Shown here piece by piece: positions 13,849 through 23,927 of a stretch of DNA of 64,000 nt; the stretch's first letter is position 1, and each line of letters opens with the position of its first letter. Position numbers and translations under genes: made by a program. Below the pieces are notes generated by a model that worked only from the letters and a program-made list of their open reading frames with translations, ran no database searches and was not told where the DNA came from. The stretch spans positions 210,744 to 274,743 of the forward strand of contig JBFMHN010000004.1 in the NCBI GenBank assembly GCA_040752895.1, written 5' to 3'. The DNA is from Pseudomonadota bacterium. Its GTDB lineage: Bacteria; Pseudomonadota; Alphaproteobacteria; GCA-2746255.

Positions 13849-14972
13849 CAGAATTTCTCCCGGAAGTGCGCGTGGCGGCGGGTGAAGGCGAGAATCAGCC
13901 CCATCGTGAAGGCAAGGGCAATGAGCGACGAACCGCCGTAGGAAATGAAGGGAAGCGTCATCCCCTTTGTCGGTATCAGGTTCACGGCCGATGCCAGGTT
14001 GATGAGCGCCTGCAGCGCGAATTGCAGCAGCAGGCCCGCCACGGCGATAAAAATGAAAAGATTTTCCTCCCGCATCATGCGGGCGAACCCGCGCAGCAGG
14101 ATGAAGCCAAAGAGGCCGACGATAAGGAGGCAGACAAGCAACCCGAATTCCTCGCCGGCGACGGCGAAGATAAAGTCCGTATGGGCGTCCGGGATCAATT
14201 CTTTGATGCGTCCCTCGCCGGGCCCGCGGCCAAAGAAGCCCCCGTTTCCGAACGCTTCCATCGCCCGCGCCACCTGATAGCTGTTGGCGGAGGCCGGATC
14301 GAGAAAGCCTTCGACGCGCTGGGCGACATGGGGGAAGGCGAAGTAAGCGCCGACCATGCCGAGGATCCCGAGGACCAGCAGAAGCGCGGCCCAGAAAAAA
14401 GGCAGACCGGCCAGCACGAACTGGGCGCACCACGTCGCGGAGACGACGAAAGTCATGCCGAGGTCGGGCTGGGCGAGCAGCAGCAGGACGACGAGGCCAT
14501 ACAGTGCGATGGCAATCGCCCGGCCCGAGAACTCGCGATTCAACCGCTGCTCGGCGAACATCCAGGCCGCCAGCACGGCGAAGCCGGGCTTGATGAATTC
14601 GGACGGCTGCAGCGAATAGCCGGCAATCCAAATCCACCGCTTCGCCCCCTTGACCTCGGCGCCGATGAAAGGCAGCAGCACCAGCAGCACAAGAGAGACG
14701 AGGAAGACGAAGATGGCCAGGCGCCGCGCCGGGCGGGGGGTAAGCAGCGAAACCAGGAAAAGAACGCCGACGGCCACCGGCAGGTAGGCCAGATGGCGCT
14801 GGACGAAATAAAAGGAATCGAGACCGAGCCGCTCGGCAACCGGGGGGCTCGCGGCCAAGGTCAGGAGGGCGCCGATGCCGATGAGCAGCGCCAGCGCCGC
14901 CAGCATCCAGCGGTCCACCGTCCACCACCAGCGGCTCAGGATGCTCGTATCGGCGCGCGCGAAGCTCGTCAT
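13848..14972 (-). CDS. ftsW: Lipid II polymerase/divisome protein FtsW
   Basis: SEDS-family glycosyltransferase that works with FtsI at the septum. The 374-aa product (start MTSFARADTSILS at 14972) has about ten hydrophobic segments and the SEDS signatures KRWIWIAGYSLQPSEFIKP and LIPTKGMTLPFISYGGSS near the C terminus. The start gives an ATGA overlap with murD; a longer frame running into murD is rejected. Position between murD and murG in the cluster distinguishes it from the elongasome paralogue RodA. Confidence 0.95.
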   Translation of the reverse strand: MTSFARADTSILSRWWWTVDRWMLAALALLIGIGALLTLAASPPVAERLGLDSFYFVQRHLAYLPVAVGVLFLVSLLTPRPARRLAIFVFLVSLVLLVLLPFIGAEVKGAKRWIWIAGYSLQPSEFIKPGFAVLAAWMFAEQRLNREFSGRAIAIALYGLVVLLLLAQPDLGMTFVVSATWCAQFVLAGLPFFWAALLLVLGILGMVGAYFAFPHVAQRVEGFLDPASANSYQVARAMEAFGNGGFFGRGPGEGRIKELIPDAHTDFIFAVAGEEFGLLVCLLIVGLFGFILLRGFARMMREENLFIFIAVAGLLLQFALQALINLASAVNLIPTKGMTLPFISYGGSSLIALAFTMGLILAFTRRHAHFREKF

Positions 14973-16378
14973 GAAAGGTTTCCTCCGCCGGTGCGAACGA
15001 TCGGCTGGGCGTCCGGCAATTTGAGGACAAGCGTGCGAAAGGCGTCGCCCCGTTCCTCGAAGTTCTTCCACTGGTCGTAGGAAGCGCAGGCCGGCGACAA
15101 GAGGACGACCGCCGTTTTTTCGCCGGCGGCCTCGGCCATTCCACGCGCCGCTTCCAGCGCCGTATGGAGGTCGCCCGCGCGCGTGAAGGGCACATCGGCG
15201 CTTAAGGTTTCGGCAAACCGCTCGGTTGCCTCGCCGATCAGGAAAGCGTGGCGGACGTGCGAGAAATAGGGCTTGAGGGGCGCGATGCCTTCCGCTTTCG
15301 GGCGGCCGCCGACAATCCAGTAAACGGCGTCGAACGCGGCGAGCGCCATGGCCGTGGCGGTGGCGTTCGTCGCCTTGCTGTCGTTCACGTAAGCGATGCC
15401 GTTCACGACGGCGACGAGTTCCTGGCGATGAGGAAGGCCGGCGAAGCTTTCCAGCCCGTGCGCGGTGCGTTCCGGCTCGACTCCCAGCGCCCGGACGGCT
15501 GCCCAGGCGGCTGCCGCGTTCTGCCAGTTGTGCTTGCCGTGAAAGACTGCAAGCCTGCGCAGGTTAAAGGGGGGAATGCGCGTGCCCAGCCGTTCGACCA
15601 GTTGGCCATCCGCCGCGCTGACGCCGCGATCCAATACCTTTTCCGCCGAGATCGGGATCAGGCGGGCGACCCGCGGCGCGATCGCGCCCCGGATCGTCTC
15701 CGTGTGGCTGTCGTCAATCCCTAGAATGGCCGTCCCGCCTTGGCGCAGGCAGTCGAAGATCCGCCGTTTGGCTGCGATGTAGCCCGCGAGGTCACCGTGC
15801 CGGTCGAGGTGGTCCGGGGTGATGTTGAGAAGGACGGCGACGTCCAGGAAGGGCATGCGCAGGAGATCGAGCTGGAAGGAAGAAAGTTCGAGCACGTAAG
15901 TGCCGTCGGCGCCGAGGGGGGCGAGTTTTAGCGCCGGCGCGCCCAGATTGCCGCCAAGTTCGACGCGGTGGCCCGCTGCCTTGAGCAAATGGCCGATCAG
16001 CGAGGTTGTTGTCGATTTGCCGTTGGTGCCGGTGATGCCGACATAGCGGGCTTCCGTTTGCGTGCGGGCCAGGAGTTCGATGTCGCCCAGGATTTCACAG
16101 CCCGCCTCGCGCGCTTTGCGGACGACGGGGTGGGGTTTCGGATGGGTGAGGGGGATGCCCGGGCTGGGCACCAGGGCGTCGACGTGCGACCAGTCGAGCC
16201 GCTCCGGGTCGGTCAGGGGAAAACCTTCCTTCCTTGCCTCCTCGCGCGCGCGCGCGTCGTCGTCCCAGGCCACGACCGCCGCCCCTCCTTCGCGCAGGCC
16301 CGCCGCCGTGGCCAGGCCGGAACGGCCAAGCCCCAGCACCATGACGGCGCGACCCCGGTAGGCGGTGACTTCGATCAT
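14969..16378 (-). CDS. murD: UDP-N-acetylmuramoylalanine--D-glutamate ligase MurD
   Basis: Adds D-Glu to UDP-MurNAc-L-Ala. The 469-aa product has the Rossmann motif VLGLGRSGLATA, ATP loop GITGTNGKSTTTSLIGHLL near residue 117, ELSSFQLDLL, TPDHLDRHG and NDSKATNATA, the last three being characteristic of MurD. It overlaps ftsW by 4 bp and lies 4 bp downstream of mraY. Confidence 0.97.
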   Translation of the reverse strand: MIEVTAYRGRAVMVLGLGRSGLATAAGLREGGAAVVAWDDDARAREEARKEGFPLTDPERLDWSHVDALVPSPGIPLTHPKPHPVVRKAREAGCEILGDIELLARTQTEARYVGITGTNGKSTTTSLIGHLLKAAGHRVELGGNLGAPALKLAPLGADGTYVLELSSFQLDLLRMPFLDVAVLLNITPDHLDRHGDLAGYIAAKRRIFDCLRQGGTAILGIDDSHTETIRGAIAPRVARLIPISAEKVLDRGVSAADGQLVERLGTRIPPFNLRRLAVFHGKHNWQNAAAAWAAVRALGVEPERTAHGLESFAGLPHRQELVAVVNGIAYVNDSKATNATATAMALAAFDAVYWIVGGRPKAEGIAPLKPYFSHVRHAFLIGEATERFAETLSADVPFTRAGDLHTALEAARGMAEAAGEKTAVVLLSPACASYDQWKNFEERGDAFRTLVLKLPDAQPIVRTGGGNLS

Positions 16379-16382
16379 GCCC

Positions 16383-17471
16383 TTACCTCAGTTTCAGGGT
16401 CGAAAGGCCGATGAGGGCCAGAATCGACGCGATGATCCAGAAACGAATGACGATGGTGGGCTCCTTCCATCCCTTCTTCTCGAAGTGATGATGAAGGGGT
16501 GCCATGCGGAAGACGCGCTTGCCCGTCAGCTTGAAGGAAGCGACTTGAACGATGACGGAGACGGTTTCCAGCACGAAAAGCCCGCCGATGATGGCCAGCA
16601 CAAGCTCGTGCTTGGTGACGACGCTGATGGCGCCAAGGGCGGCCCCTACGGAAAGCGAACCGGTGTCTCCCATGAAGACCATGGCGGGCGGTGCGTTGAA
16701 CCACAGGAACCCGAGGGAGGCTCCCAGCAGCGCCCCGCACAGCACCGTGAGTTCGCCAGCGCCCGGCACGCCGTGAATCTGGAGGTAGCCGGCAAAGACG
16801 GCGTTGCCGACCAGATAGGCGATAAGCGCGAAGCAGGCGGTTGCGATCATCACCGGCACGATGGCGAGACCGTCAAGCCCATCGGTCAAATTCACCGCGT
16901 TCGAGGCTCCGATGATGACGAAGGCCGCGAAGGGAAGAAAAAACCAGCCGAGATTAAAGAGCACGCCCTTCAGGAATGGCAAGGCGAGGCTGTAGGCGAG
17001 CGGCGGGTGTGCAATTTCCGCGATGGCGTAGCTCGCCGCAAGCGCGATGACCGCCTGCAGCAGGAATTTTACTTTTGCCGGCATGCCGCGGGACGACCGC
17101 CGGCGGACTTTCAGGTAGTCGTCAACGAACCCAATGACACCGAAGCCGGTCGTCACGCCGAGGACCGCCCAAATGTATGGGTTCGCGAGGTCGGCCCACA
17201 GAAGCGTGGAGGTCAGCATGCCGAGCAGGATTAGAAAGCCGCCCATCGTCGGCGTACCGGCCTTCTGAATGAGATGACTCTCCGGGCCCTCCTTTCGGAT
17301 CGGCTGGCCCTCTTTCTGGCGCGCTTTGAGCCAGCGGATGATGGCCGGCCCGAAGACGAAGCTGATGAGCAGCGCGGTCAGAATGGCGCCGCCGGTCCGG
17401 AAGGTGAGGTAGCGGAACAGATTCAGCACGGGCAACTGATCCGAGAACGGAAAAAGAAAGTTGTAAAGCAT
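16383..17471 (-). CDS. mraY: Phospho-MurNAc-pentapeptide translocase MraY
   Basis: Integral membrane transferase that makes lipid I from UDP-MurNAc-pentapeptide and undecaprenyl phosphate. The 362-aa polytopic product carries the catalytic motifs [21 protein letters not shown] (with the metal-binding aspartates), FMGDTGSLS and the [11 protein letters not shown] histidine motif, in family order. Length matches the usual 360 aa. It sits between murF (12 bp gap) and murD (4 bp gap). Confidence 0.97.
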   Translation of the reverse strand: MLYNFLFPFSDQLPVLNLFRYLTFRTGGAILTALLISFVFGPAIIRWLKARQKEGQPIRKEGPESHLIQKAGTPTMGGFLILLGMLTSTLLWADLANPYIWAVLGVTTGFGVIGFVDDYLKVRRRSSRGMPAKVKFLLQAVIALAASYAIAEIAHPPLAYSLALPFLKGVLFNLGWFFLPFAAFVIIGASNAVNLTDGLDGLAIVPVMIATACFALIAYLVGNAVFAGYLQIHGVPGAGELTVLCGALLGASLGFLWFNAPPAMVFMGDTGSLSVGAALGAISVVTKHELVLAIIGGLFVLETVSVIVQVASFKLTGKRVFRMAPLHHHFEKKGWKEPTIVIRFWIIASILALIGLSTLKLR

Positions 17472-17483
17472 TCAGCGGCTCCC

Positions 17484-18911
17484 TCAGCGTCCGTTCGCCG
17501 CGCTCGCCACGCCGTCTTCGGCGTGGAGCAAGGCTTCGATGATGTGGCTCATGTGCATCGCGCGCGAGCCTTTCACGGCGACGATATCGCTGCCGTGCAA
17601 CTCGGCCAGCAGGGTGGGCACGAGCCCTTCCGCCGTCTCCGCGTGGCCGCCCCGCATGTGCGGCGGCAATTCCCGGTCGAGGTGTTCCATGAGCTTGCCC
17701 ACCGTGAACACGAGGTCGATCTTGTTCCGGATGAGGTCGCCGGCCAGGTTCGCGTGCATGCGGGGGGCGTCCTTGCCGAGTTCCAGCATGTCGCCGAGGA
17801 TGACGATGCGGCGACCGACCGGGCCCGCCGGGGCGGCGGCCAGTGTGTCGAAGGTGGCGCGCATCGAGGCCGGATTCGCGTTGTAGCTTTCGTCAATGAT
17901 CTCGACGGTGCCGCTCGGCAGCGTGGCGCGGACGCGCCGGCCGCGCCCAATCGGCGCGGTAAGATTGCCAAGTCGCGCCGCCGCGCGCTGGACGTTGGCG
18001 CCGACGGCGTCAACGGCGGCCAGCACCGCCAGGCTGTTCGTCACCCAGTGGCGGCCAGGAACGCCCACGCGGTAGTGGATCTCGACACCGCCGATCTCGG
18101 CGACGACGTTGCTGGAAAAAGCGTGGCACGTGCAGTTGATGAGGCGCGCCTGGGCCTCGGGGTGTTCACCGAAACCCACGATGCGGGAGATGCCTTGCGC
18201 CCTTGCCGCCGCCGTCAGCCGCTGGAAGTACGGGTTGTCGCGGTTGAGGATCGCGAAGCCGTCAGCGTTCATGCCTTCGAATATCTCGGCCTTTGCGTCG
18301 GCGATTTCCGCGACGGAACGGAAATGCGCCATGTGCACGGCCTCGACGTTCGTGATGATACCAATTTCCGGCCGTAGGAGCGTGGCAAGGGCGCCGATCT
18401 CGCCGGGGTGGTTCATGCCGAGCTCGAAAACGCCGTAGTCCGCGTCCCGCGGCAGGCGCGCAAGGCTTAAAGGAACGCCGTATGCGTTGTTGAGGTTGCC
18501 GACCGTCGCCGTGACCGTGCCGCTTTCGGCGAGCGCCAGGCGCAACGCTTCCTTCGTGCCGGTTTTCCCGACGCTGCCCGTCACCGCAAGGATACGGGCG
18601 GTGCTGCGCTCGCGGGCGGCGCGCGCCAGGGCGCGCAAGGCTTCGAACGTATTGTCGACGAGCAGAAGCGGGGCGCGCTTCAAGACCCCCTTCGGCCGCT
18701 CCTCGACGACGGCCGCCGCCGCGCCCTTCTGGAAAGCCTTGCGGACGTAATCGTGCCCGTCGCGGCGTGGCCCGCGAATCGCTATGAAGAGATCGCCCGG
18801 CTCGACCTGGCGGCTGTCGATCGAGACGCCGCTTGCCTCCCATGGCGCGGGGCTTGTTCCACCGGTGGCGCGCACCGCCTCGTCCGACGTCCAAAGCGGT
18901 TTCGACGTCAT
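17484..18911 (-). CDS. murF: UDP-MurNAc-tripeptide--D-Ala-D-Ala ligase MurF
   Basis: Final cytoplasmic Mur ligase, adding D-Ala-D-Ala. The 475-aa product has the ATP loop AVTGSVGKTGTKEAL near residue 110, LGMNHPGEI and DESYNANPASM, which are MurF-type motifs, plus a C-terminal domain with GDMLELG. It begins inside the murE stop (ATGA overlap) and is followed by mraY. Confidence 0.97.
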   Translation of the reverse strand: MTSKPLWTSDEAVRATGGTSPAPWEASGVSIDSRQVEPGDLFIAIRGPRRDGHDYVRKAFQKGAAAAVVEERPKGVLKRAPLLLVDNTFEALRALARAARERSTARILAVTGSVGKTGTKEALRLALAESGTVTATVGNLNNAYGVPLSLARLPRDADYGVFELGMNHPGEIGALATLLRPEIGIITNVEAVHMAHFRSVAEIADAKAEIFEGMNADGFAILNRDNPYFQRLTAAARAQGISRIVGFGEHPEAQARLINCTCHAFSSNVVAEIGGVEIHYRVGVPGRHWVTNSLAVLAAVDAVGANVQRAAARLGNLTAPIGRGRRVRATLPSGTVEIIDESYNANPASMRATFDTLAAAPAGPVGRRIVILGDMLELGKDAPRMHANLAGDLIRNKIDLVFTVGKLMEHLDRELPPHMRGGHAETAEGLVPTLLAELHGSDIVAVKGSRAMHMSHIIEALLHAEDGVASAANGR

Positions 18912-20383
18912 GGGTTGTCTCCGGCGCGCCGCAGCGTGGCTTTTGCAAATTCCCGGTCATCGAAGGGAAGAACGCGCGTGCCCACGATCTGACCCCGTTC
19001 GTGGCCCTTGCCGGCGATCAGCAGAACGTCCCCGGCTTCCAGGCTTGCGATCGCGGCCTGGATGGCTTCCCCGCGATCGGCGATCTCTTGTCCTTTCCGG
19101 GAGGCGAGCAGAATTTCCCGCCGGATGGCGGCAGCGTCCTCGTTCCTGGGGTTGTCGTCCGTGACGAAAACCGTATCGGCCAGCGCGTCGGCGATGGCGC
19201 CCATCTCGGGGCGCTTGCCGCGGTCCCGGTTGCCGCCGCAGCCGAAGACGACGCAAAGCCGCCGCTTCGCATAAGGCTTGAGGGCGCGCAGCGCGTGGGC
19301 AAGGGCGTCCGGCGTGTGGGCGTAGTCCACGAAGACGCGCCCGCCGTTCGGCAGGCGGCCGACACCTTCCATGCGGCCGGCGATGCCGCGAAGGCCGGGC
19401 AGGATCGCCAGCGCCTTTGCCATGTCCCCACCCGCCGCCAGCACGGCGCCGAGAGCGGCCAGCACGTTCTTGGCTTGAAAGACGCCGACCAGGGGAAGAT
19501 GGAACGCCTTTTTTTTGCCGAGAATCTCGCAAACCACGTCCTGGCCGTCATCCGAAGGCGTGCTTTCGAGCAGGCGGAGGTCGCGGCCCTTCTCGCCGTA
19601 GCGGAGGATCTTGATCTTGCGTTCCGCGCAGGCCGCCGCGAAGGCGTCGCACGCCGCGTCGTCCGCGTTGAGGACGGCGGTTCCCTTCTCGGCCAGCAGT
19701 TCCCGGAACAGACGCAGTTTGGCGTTGAGGTAAGCCGCCATCGAGCCGTGGTAGTCGAGATGATCCCGGGAAAGCGTCGTGAAGATAGCGATCCGGATGC
19801 GAACCCCGTCGAGCCGGAATTGTTCAAGGCCGTGGCTTGAGGCTTCCATCGCCAGATGGTCGATCTTCCGCCCGGCCAGTTCGGCGAGCAGGTGGTGAAG
19901 AAGGACGGGATCTGGTGTCGTCAGCGAAAGGCCCGCCGTTTCGGCAAGCGCCGGCTCCAGGCCAAGCGTTCCGAGGCTTGCCGCGGGCAGGCCGAGGCCT
20001 TCCCAGATCTGGCGGGCGAAACCGGCGACCGAGCTTTTCCCGTTGGTGCCGGTGACGGCGGCGACCGTCTCGGGCTGGGCGGCGTAGAAACGGGCGGCCA
20101 GCGTGGCGAAGGCCCGGCGCGGGTTTTCCGCGACGAGGAGGGCGGCGTTCTTCGGTGGCGCTTCTTTCAGTTTTGGCGCGCCGAGGATGGCGACAGCGCC
20201 CCGTCGCAAGGCTTCCGGGATGAACCGCGCACCGTCGGTTTGCGTGCCGGGAAGGGCGGCGAACAAAAAGCCGGGCGCGACGTGGCGGGAGTCGGCCGCA
20301 AGGCCGGTAATTGCCACGTCTTTTCCCATTCCTTCCAACATTTTCATTCCTTCTTGGCCGCCCAGGAGGTCAGTAAGACGCAA
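18908..20383 (-). CDS. murE: UDP-MurNAc-L-Ala-D-Glu--meso-diaminopimelate ligase MurE
   Basis: Adds the third stem-peptide residue. The 491-aa product has the ATP loop AVTGTNGKSSVAGF, a carbamylated-lysine region (MEASSHGLEQFRLDG), RDHLDYHGS and the C-terminal DNPR motif (TDDNPRNEDA) that specifies meso-diaminopimelate rather than lysine. Direct-crosslinked Gram-negative peptidoglycan is therefore expected. Its start overlaps the ftsI end by 14 bp. Confidence 0.97.
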   Translation of the reverse strand: MRLTDLLGGQEGMKMLEGMGKDVAITGLAADSRHVAPGFLFAALPGTQTDGARFIPEALRRGAVAILGAPKLKEAPPKNAALLVAENPRRAFATLAARFYAAQPETVAAVTGTNGKSSVAGFARQIWEGLGLPAASLGTLGLEPALAETAGLSLTTPDPVLLHHLLAELAGRKIDHLAMEASSHGLEQFRLDGVRIRIAIFTTLSRDHLDYHGSMAAYLNAKLRLFRELLAEKGTAVLNADDAACDAFAAACAERKIKILRYGEKGRDLRLLESTPSDDGQDVVCEILGKKKAFHLPLVGVFQAKNVLAALGAVLAAGGDMAKALAILPGLRGIAGRMEGVGRLPNGGRVFVDYAHTPDALAHALRALKPYAKRRLCVVFGCGGNRDRGKRPEMGAIADALADTVFVTDDNPRNEDAAAIRREILLASRKGQEIADRGEAIQAAIASLEAGDVLLIAGKGHERGQIVGTRVLPFDDREFAKATLRRAGDNP

Positions 20384-22064
20384 GCGCGTGTCCTCCTCGA
20401 TAGGTTGCCTCGGCCGACGGCAGGTTATCCGTCGCCGGCGCCTCGTCGTTTGCAGGCGGAATGCCGACCAGCGGCGCCATGCGGGTGATCACGCGGCTCA
20501 CCACCGGGGCGGCGACCCAGCCGCCGGTGGCGTAGCCAAACGTCTTTTCGTCCCCCTTCGGCTCGTCCAAGAGGACGAGAACGACGTAGCGCGGCGCCTC
20601 GATTGGAAAAACGCCGACGAAGGAGGACAAGAGCGTCTTCGATTCGTAACCGCTGAGATTGCTCTTTTCGGCGGTGCCGGTCTTGCCGCCCACGCGGTAA
20701 CCCGTGGCCGCGCCATGCCCGCCAGTGCCCTCTTCGACGATGAGGCGGAGCAGCCACCGCATCTTCTCCGACGTCGATTCCGAAAGGACGCGTTCGCCGC
20801 CGGCCGGCCCGTCCGGCCGCCGCAAAAGCGTGGCGGGGTAGGCGACGCCGCCGTTTACGACCGTGGCAACGGCGCTCGCGAGCTGGAGGGGCGATACCGC
20901 AAGGCCGTGGCCATAGGAGATCGTCATCAGGTTGATTTCCCGCCACGGGTCCGGCAGAAGTGGCGCGCCGATCTCCGGCAATTCGATGGCCGGACGGTCA
21001 AGCAACCCAAACTTCGCAAGGTATGTTCGCTGGCGGCTGACGCCGACTTGCATCGCCATTTTCGCGGCGCCGATGTTCGATGAGTATTTGAGGATTTCCG
21101 GCACCGATAGCCAGCGGTTTTTTGGCTTGTAGTCCTCGATGAGAAAACGCGAAATGTGAATCGGCGTGGAGGCGTCGTACGTACTGTTCAGCGTTGCCGT
21201 GCCGCTATCCAGCGCCATCGCCGCCGTGAAAATCTTGAAGGTCGAACCCATTTCATAGGTGCCGAGCGTCGCCTGGTTGAAGGCGGCCTTGGACGATGTC
21301 TTGCCGGGGCGATTCGGATCGAAGTCGGGCAAGGAGACAAGGCCGATCACCTCGCCGTTCGTTACATCCATCACCACTCCGCTGGCGCCGGTCGCGCGGA
21401 AGCGCCGCATCGCCTTTGCCACCTCGTCGACGAGCAGGTGCTGAACCCGGAGGTCAATGGAAAGCCGAAGCGGCCCGTCTCCGGCGCGCAGCGCCGCATC
21501 GAAGGATTTCTCGATGCCGACCAGACCGCGGTTGTCGGTGCCGGTGAACCCGACGACATGGGCGGCAAGATGCCCCTGGGGATAGACCCGGCGTTCTTCT
21601 TGCTGAAAGTAAAGCCCGGGGATGCCGAGGCGGTTGACGGCGTATTGCTGCTGCGGCGTCAGGTGTCGGCGAATCCAAACGAACCGGCGCTTCGCGGTCA
21701 ATCGCACAAGCGTATCGTCGCGGTTCAGATCCGGCAGGCTGCGCGCCAGGCGGCTGGCTGCCGCCTTGGGGTCCGACACCTGCGTCGGGTCGGCGTAAAG
21801 CGAGGCGGTGCGCAGGCTGGTCGCCAGGATCTCGCCGTTGCGGTCCAGGATTTCGGCGCGTTCGGTCTGCCAGGCGGCGGGCGGCGCGGTCTCGGCAAGC
21901 CGGGGCTCGCCCGCCTCTTGCAGCACCATGAGGTCGACGAGCCGGGCGCCGACGGCTAAGAAGGCGAGCAGGGCGAGCGTACCCATCAGGGCAAGCCGCG
22001 TGCGCCCGGTTTCGATGGCCTGACGGTGGGCGCGGGCGGCCTGGTGGCGGTGCTGCGGGTTCAT
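20370..22064 (-). CDS. ftsI: Septal peptidoglycan transpeptidase FtsI (PBP3)
   Basis: Class B penicillin-binding protein that crosslinks septal peptidoglycan with FtsW. From the ATG at 22064 (MNPQHRHQAARA) the 564-aa protein has one N-terminal transmembrane helix (about residues 26-46), a pedestal domain (RAEILDRNGEILATSL), and the three catalytic motifs: STFK (GSTFKIFTAAMAL), SSN (YSSNIGAAKMA) and KTG (GGKTGTAEKSN). The chosen start overlaps the ftsL stop (ATGA). The 51-residue upstream extension lies within ftsL and is rejected. Confidence 0.96.
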   Translation of the reverse strand: MNPQHRHQAARAHRQAIETGRTRLALMGTLALLAFLAVGARLVDLMVLQEAGEPRLAETAPPAAWQTERAEILDRNGEILATSLRTASLYADPTQVSDPKAAASRLARSLPDLNRDDTLVRLTAKRRFVWIRRHLTPQQQYAVNRLGIPGLYFQQEERRVYPQGHLAAHVVGFTGTDNRGLVGIEKSFDAALRAGDGPLRLSIDLRVQHLLVDEVAKAMRRFRATGASGVVMDVTNGEVIGLVSLPDFDPNRPGKTSSKAAFNQATLGTYEMGSTFKIFTAAMALDSGTATLNSTYDASTPIHISRFLIEDYKPKNRWLSVPEILKYSSNIGAAKMAMQVGVSRQRTYLAKFGLLDRPAIELPEIGAPLLPDPWREINLMTISYGHGLAVSPLQLASAVATVVNGGVAYPATLLRRPDGPAGGERVLSESTSEKMRWLLRLIVEEGTGGHGAATGYRVGGKTGTAEKSNLSGYESKTLLSSFVGVFPIEAPRYVVLVLLDEPKGDEKTFGYATGGWVAAPVVSRVITRMAPLVGIPPANDEAPATDNLPSAEATYRGGHALASY

Positions 22065-22378
22065 TCTGATCCCCCAAGGCGGGCCGATTCCCCAAGACGG
22101 ACAAAGCTGGGGGGAAGTTCCTGGGCCGTGCCGATATGTTCCACCGCCACGGGGCGAAGATCGAGAAGGCGCTCGCTCAAACTCTGGATGCGTTCCGGGC
22201 GGCTTAGGTAGGCCCATTCCGCCTGGAGCACGTGAATCTCTTCCTGGCGTGCGAGGATTATTCGGTTGAGGGACGCGAGCTCGGCCTCCAGTGTCTGCAC
22301 TTCGTACTTCGCGAGGAAAAGGCCGAAGCAGACGCTGGCGGCGATCGGGAGCCAGAGGAAAGTAAGGCCGCGTTTCAT
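22061..22378 (-). CDS. ftsL: Cell division protein FtsL
   Basis: Small bitopic divisome protein that activates FtsWI. The 105-aa product (MKRGLTFLWLPI) has a transmembrane helix at about residues 5-25 followed by a leucine-rich coiled coil (EVQTLEAELASLNRIILAR) and a short periplasmic tail. Sequence conservation of FtsL is weak, so the call rests on topology, length and position between rsmH and ftsI. ATGA overlaps on both sides fix the start at 22378. Confidence 0.9.
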   Translation of the reverse strand: MKRGLTFLWLPIAASVCFGLFLAKYEVQTLEAELASLNRIILARQEEIHVLQAEWAYLSRPERIQSLSERLLDLRPVAVEHIGTAQELPPSFVRLGESARLGGSE

Positions 22379-23361
22379 GCGGGCATCTCCCACGGCGGGG
22401 CGGCCGTGCGTTCCGCTGCCCGCAGGCGCGCCGACCGCGCGCGCGGATTGGCGGCGAGCTCGGCCGCCGTCGGACGGATTGCCCGCCGGCTGAGCAGGCG
22501 AAAGCTTGGCGCTTGTGCCGTCTCGTGCCGAACGGGAAGGTGGCGGGAAGGGTGCCTGCCTTCCTCGCTTCGCAAGCGGAAGAAGGTTTTCACGGGGCGG
22601 TCTTCCAGCGAGTGAAAGGCGACGACGGCTATGCGCGCGGCCGGCTTCAGCAGGACCTCCGCCGCGCGAAGCCCGCGTTCGATCTCGCCCAACTCGTCGT
22701 TCACATAGATGCGGAGCGCCTGAAAGGTGCGTGTCGCCGGGTTGGTCCCATTCGGGGTCGGTTTCACGACGCTGGCGACAAGCTCGGCCAATTCGCGCGT
22801 CCGGGTGATGGGCTGGCGCACCCGCGCCTCGACGATGCGGCGGGCGATCCGGCGCGCTTTTCGTTCCTCGCCGTATTTCAGGAGGATGGCGACGAGTGTC
22901 TGTTCGTCCTCCTGGTTTACGACGTCGGCGGCGGAACGGCCCGCCTTCTCCATCCGCATGTCAAGCGGGCCATCCTCGCGAAAGGAAAAGCCGCGATCGG
23001 GTTGGTCGAGTTGCATCGAGGAAACGCCGAGGTCGAGCGCGATTCCGTCCACCCGGGTGACGCCTTTCTCCCGGAGAAGGGCTGCCATCTCTCCGAAGCG
23101 GCCCTGAAGAAGGTGCAAGCGCCGGCCGAAGGATTGGGCCAGCACGGCGCCGCTGGCGATCGCTTCCGGGTCGCGGTCAATTCCCCATACCGTGCAATTG
23201 GCCGTTTCCAGCAGTGCCTTCGCATAGCCGCCGCCGCCGAAGGTGCCGTCGATATAGGTTGCCCCATCCACCGGAGCGAGGGCGTCGAGCGTTTCGTCTA
23301 GAAGGACGGGTCGATGGCCCCCGCGCGCCTGCTTTTCTTGTGGCCGCGTCCGGGAAGGCAT
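22375..23361 (-). CDS. rsmH: 16S rRNA m4C1402 methyltransferase RsmH
   Basis: SAM-dependent methyltransferase (MraW) modifying C1402 N4 of 16S rRNA. The 328-aa product starts with GGHRPVLLDETLDAL and contains the SAM motif DGTFGGGGYAKALLE, DLGVSSMQLDQPDRGFSF and the C-terminal VVAFHSLEDRPVK. All are standard for RsmH. It begins 1 bp after the mraZ stop and overlaps ftsL by 4 bp. Confidence 0.97.
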   Translation of the reverse strand: MPSRTRPQEKQARGGHRPVLLDETLDALAPVDGATYIDGTFGGGGYAKALLETANCTVWGIDRDPEAIASGAVLAQSFGRRLHLLQGRFGEMAALLREKGVTRVDGIALDLGVSSMQLDQPDRGFSFREDGPLDMRMEKAGRSAADVVNQEDEQTLVAILLKYGEERKARRIARRIVEARVRQPITRTRELAELVASVVKPTPNGTNPATRTFQALRIYVNDELGEIERGLRAAEVLLKPAARIAVVAFHSLEDRPVKTFFRLRSEEGRHPSRHLPVRHETAQAPSFRLLSRRAIRPTAAELAANPRARSARLRAAERTAAPPWEMPA

Positions 23362-23362
23362 G

Positions 23363-23833
23363 TCAGTCGCCTCCCGGTGCGTCGGTGGGGCCCAAGCGAA
23401 GTGTCATGCCGCGGTCGAGGGCGCGCTTGCGCGCTTGCGCTTGATGGGCTTGGAAGGCTTGCGGCTCCCAAATCTGAAACGTCGTCCCCCGCCCGACGAA
23501 GGCGGCCTCCCCGCCGATCTTCGCATGCTCCGCCAATTCCTTGGACAGCAGGATGCGGCCTTCGCCATCGAAGGGAAGAGGCCGCGAATCGGCGAAGATC
23601 GTCGCAGCGAGATCGTCCTGGATGTCGGAGAAGAGGTCGAGAGCGTCGAGCCCGGCGCTCAGGCGTTCCATGCGGTCGATCGAGAACGCCTCAATCGCCG
23701 GCACCCGGTAGGAACGAAAAGCGACGATGCCGTGAAAATTCCGCCCGCCGACCGCGGCCCGAAAGGATGCCGGCACCGACACGCGGCCTTTTTTGTCGAC
23801 CTTGTTCGTATATGTCGAAAGAAACAATGCCAT
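23363..23833 (-). CDS. mraZ: Division/cell-wall operon regulator MraZ
   Basis: AbrB-like DNA-binding protein that represses its own operon in E. coli. The 156-aa product has two MraZ half-domains, with KVDKKGRVSVPASFR near residue 11 and FDGEGRILLSKELAEHAKI near residue 89. It is the first gene of the dcw cluster. The upstream region contains a TTGACA promoter overlapped by four evenly spaced ATGGG boxes, consistent with autoregulation. Confidence 0.95.
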   Translation of the reverse strand: MALFLSTYTNKVDKKGRVSVPASFRAAVGGRNFHGIVAFRSYRVPAIEAFSIDRMERLSAGLDALDLFSDIQDDLAATIFADSRPLPFDGEGRILLSKELAEHAKIGGEAAFVGRGTTFQIWEPQAFQAHQAQARKRALDRGMTLRLGPTDAPGGD

Positions 23834-23927
23834 GCCGGCCCCCCGTTCGCCGGTTCCCCTGGGCTGGTCGGCGCCCCTGGGCGGCGGGGAAATCCGGCAC
23901 GGCCCGAATCGGGCATGGGCGCCCGAT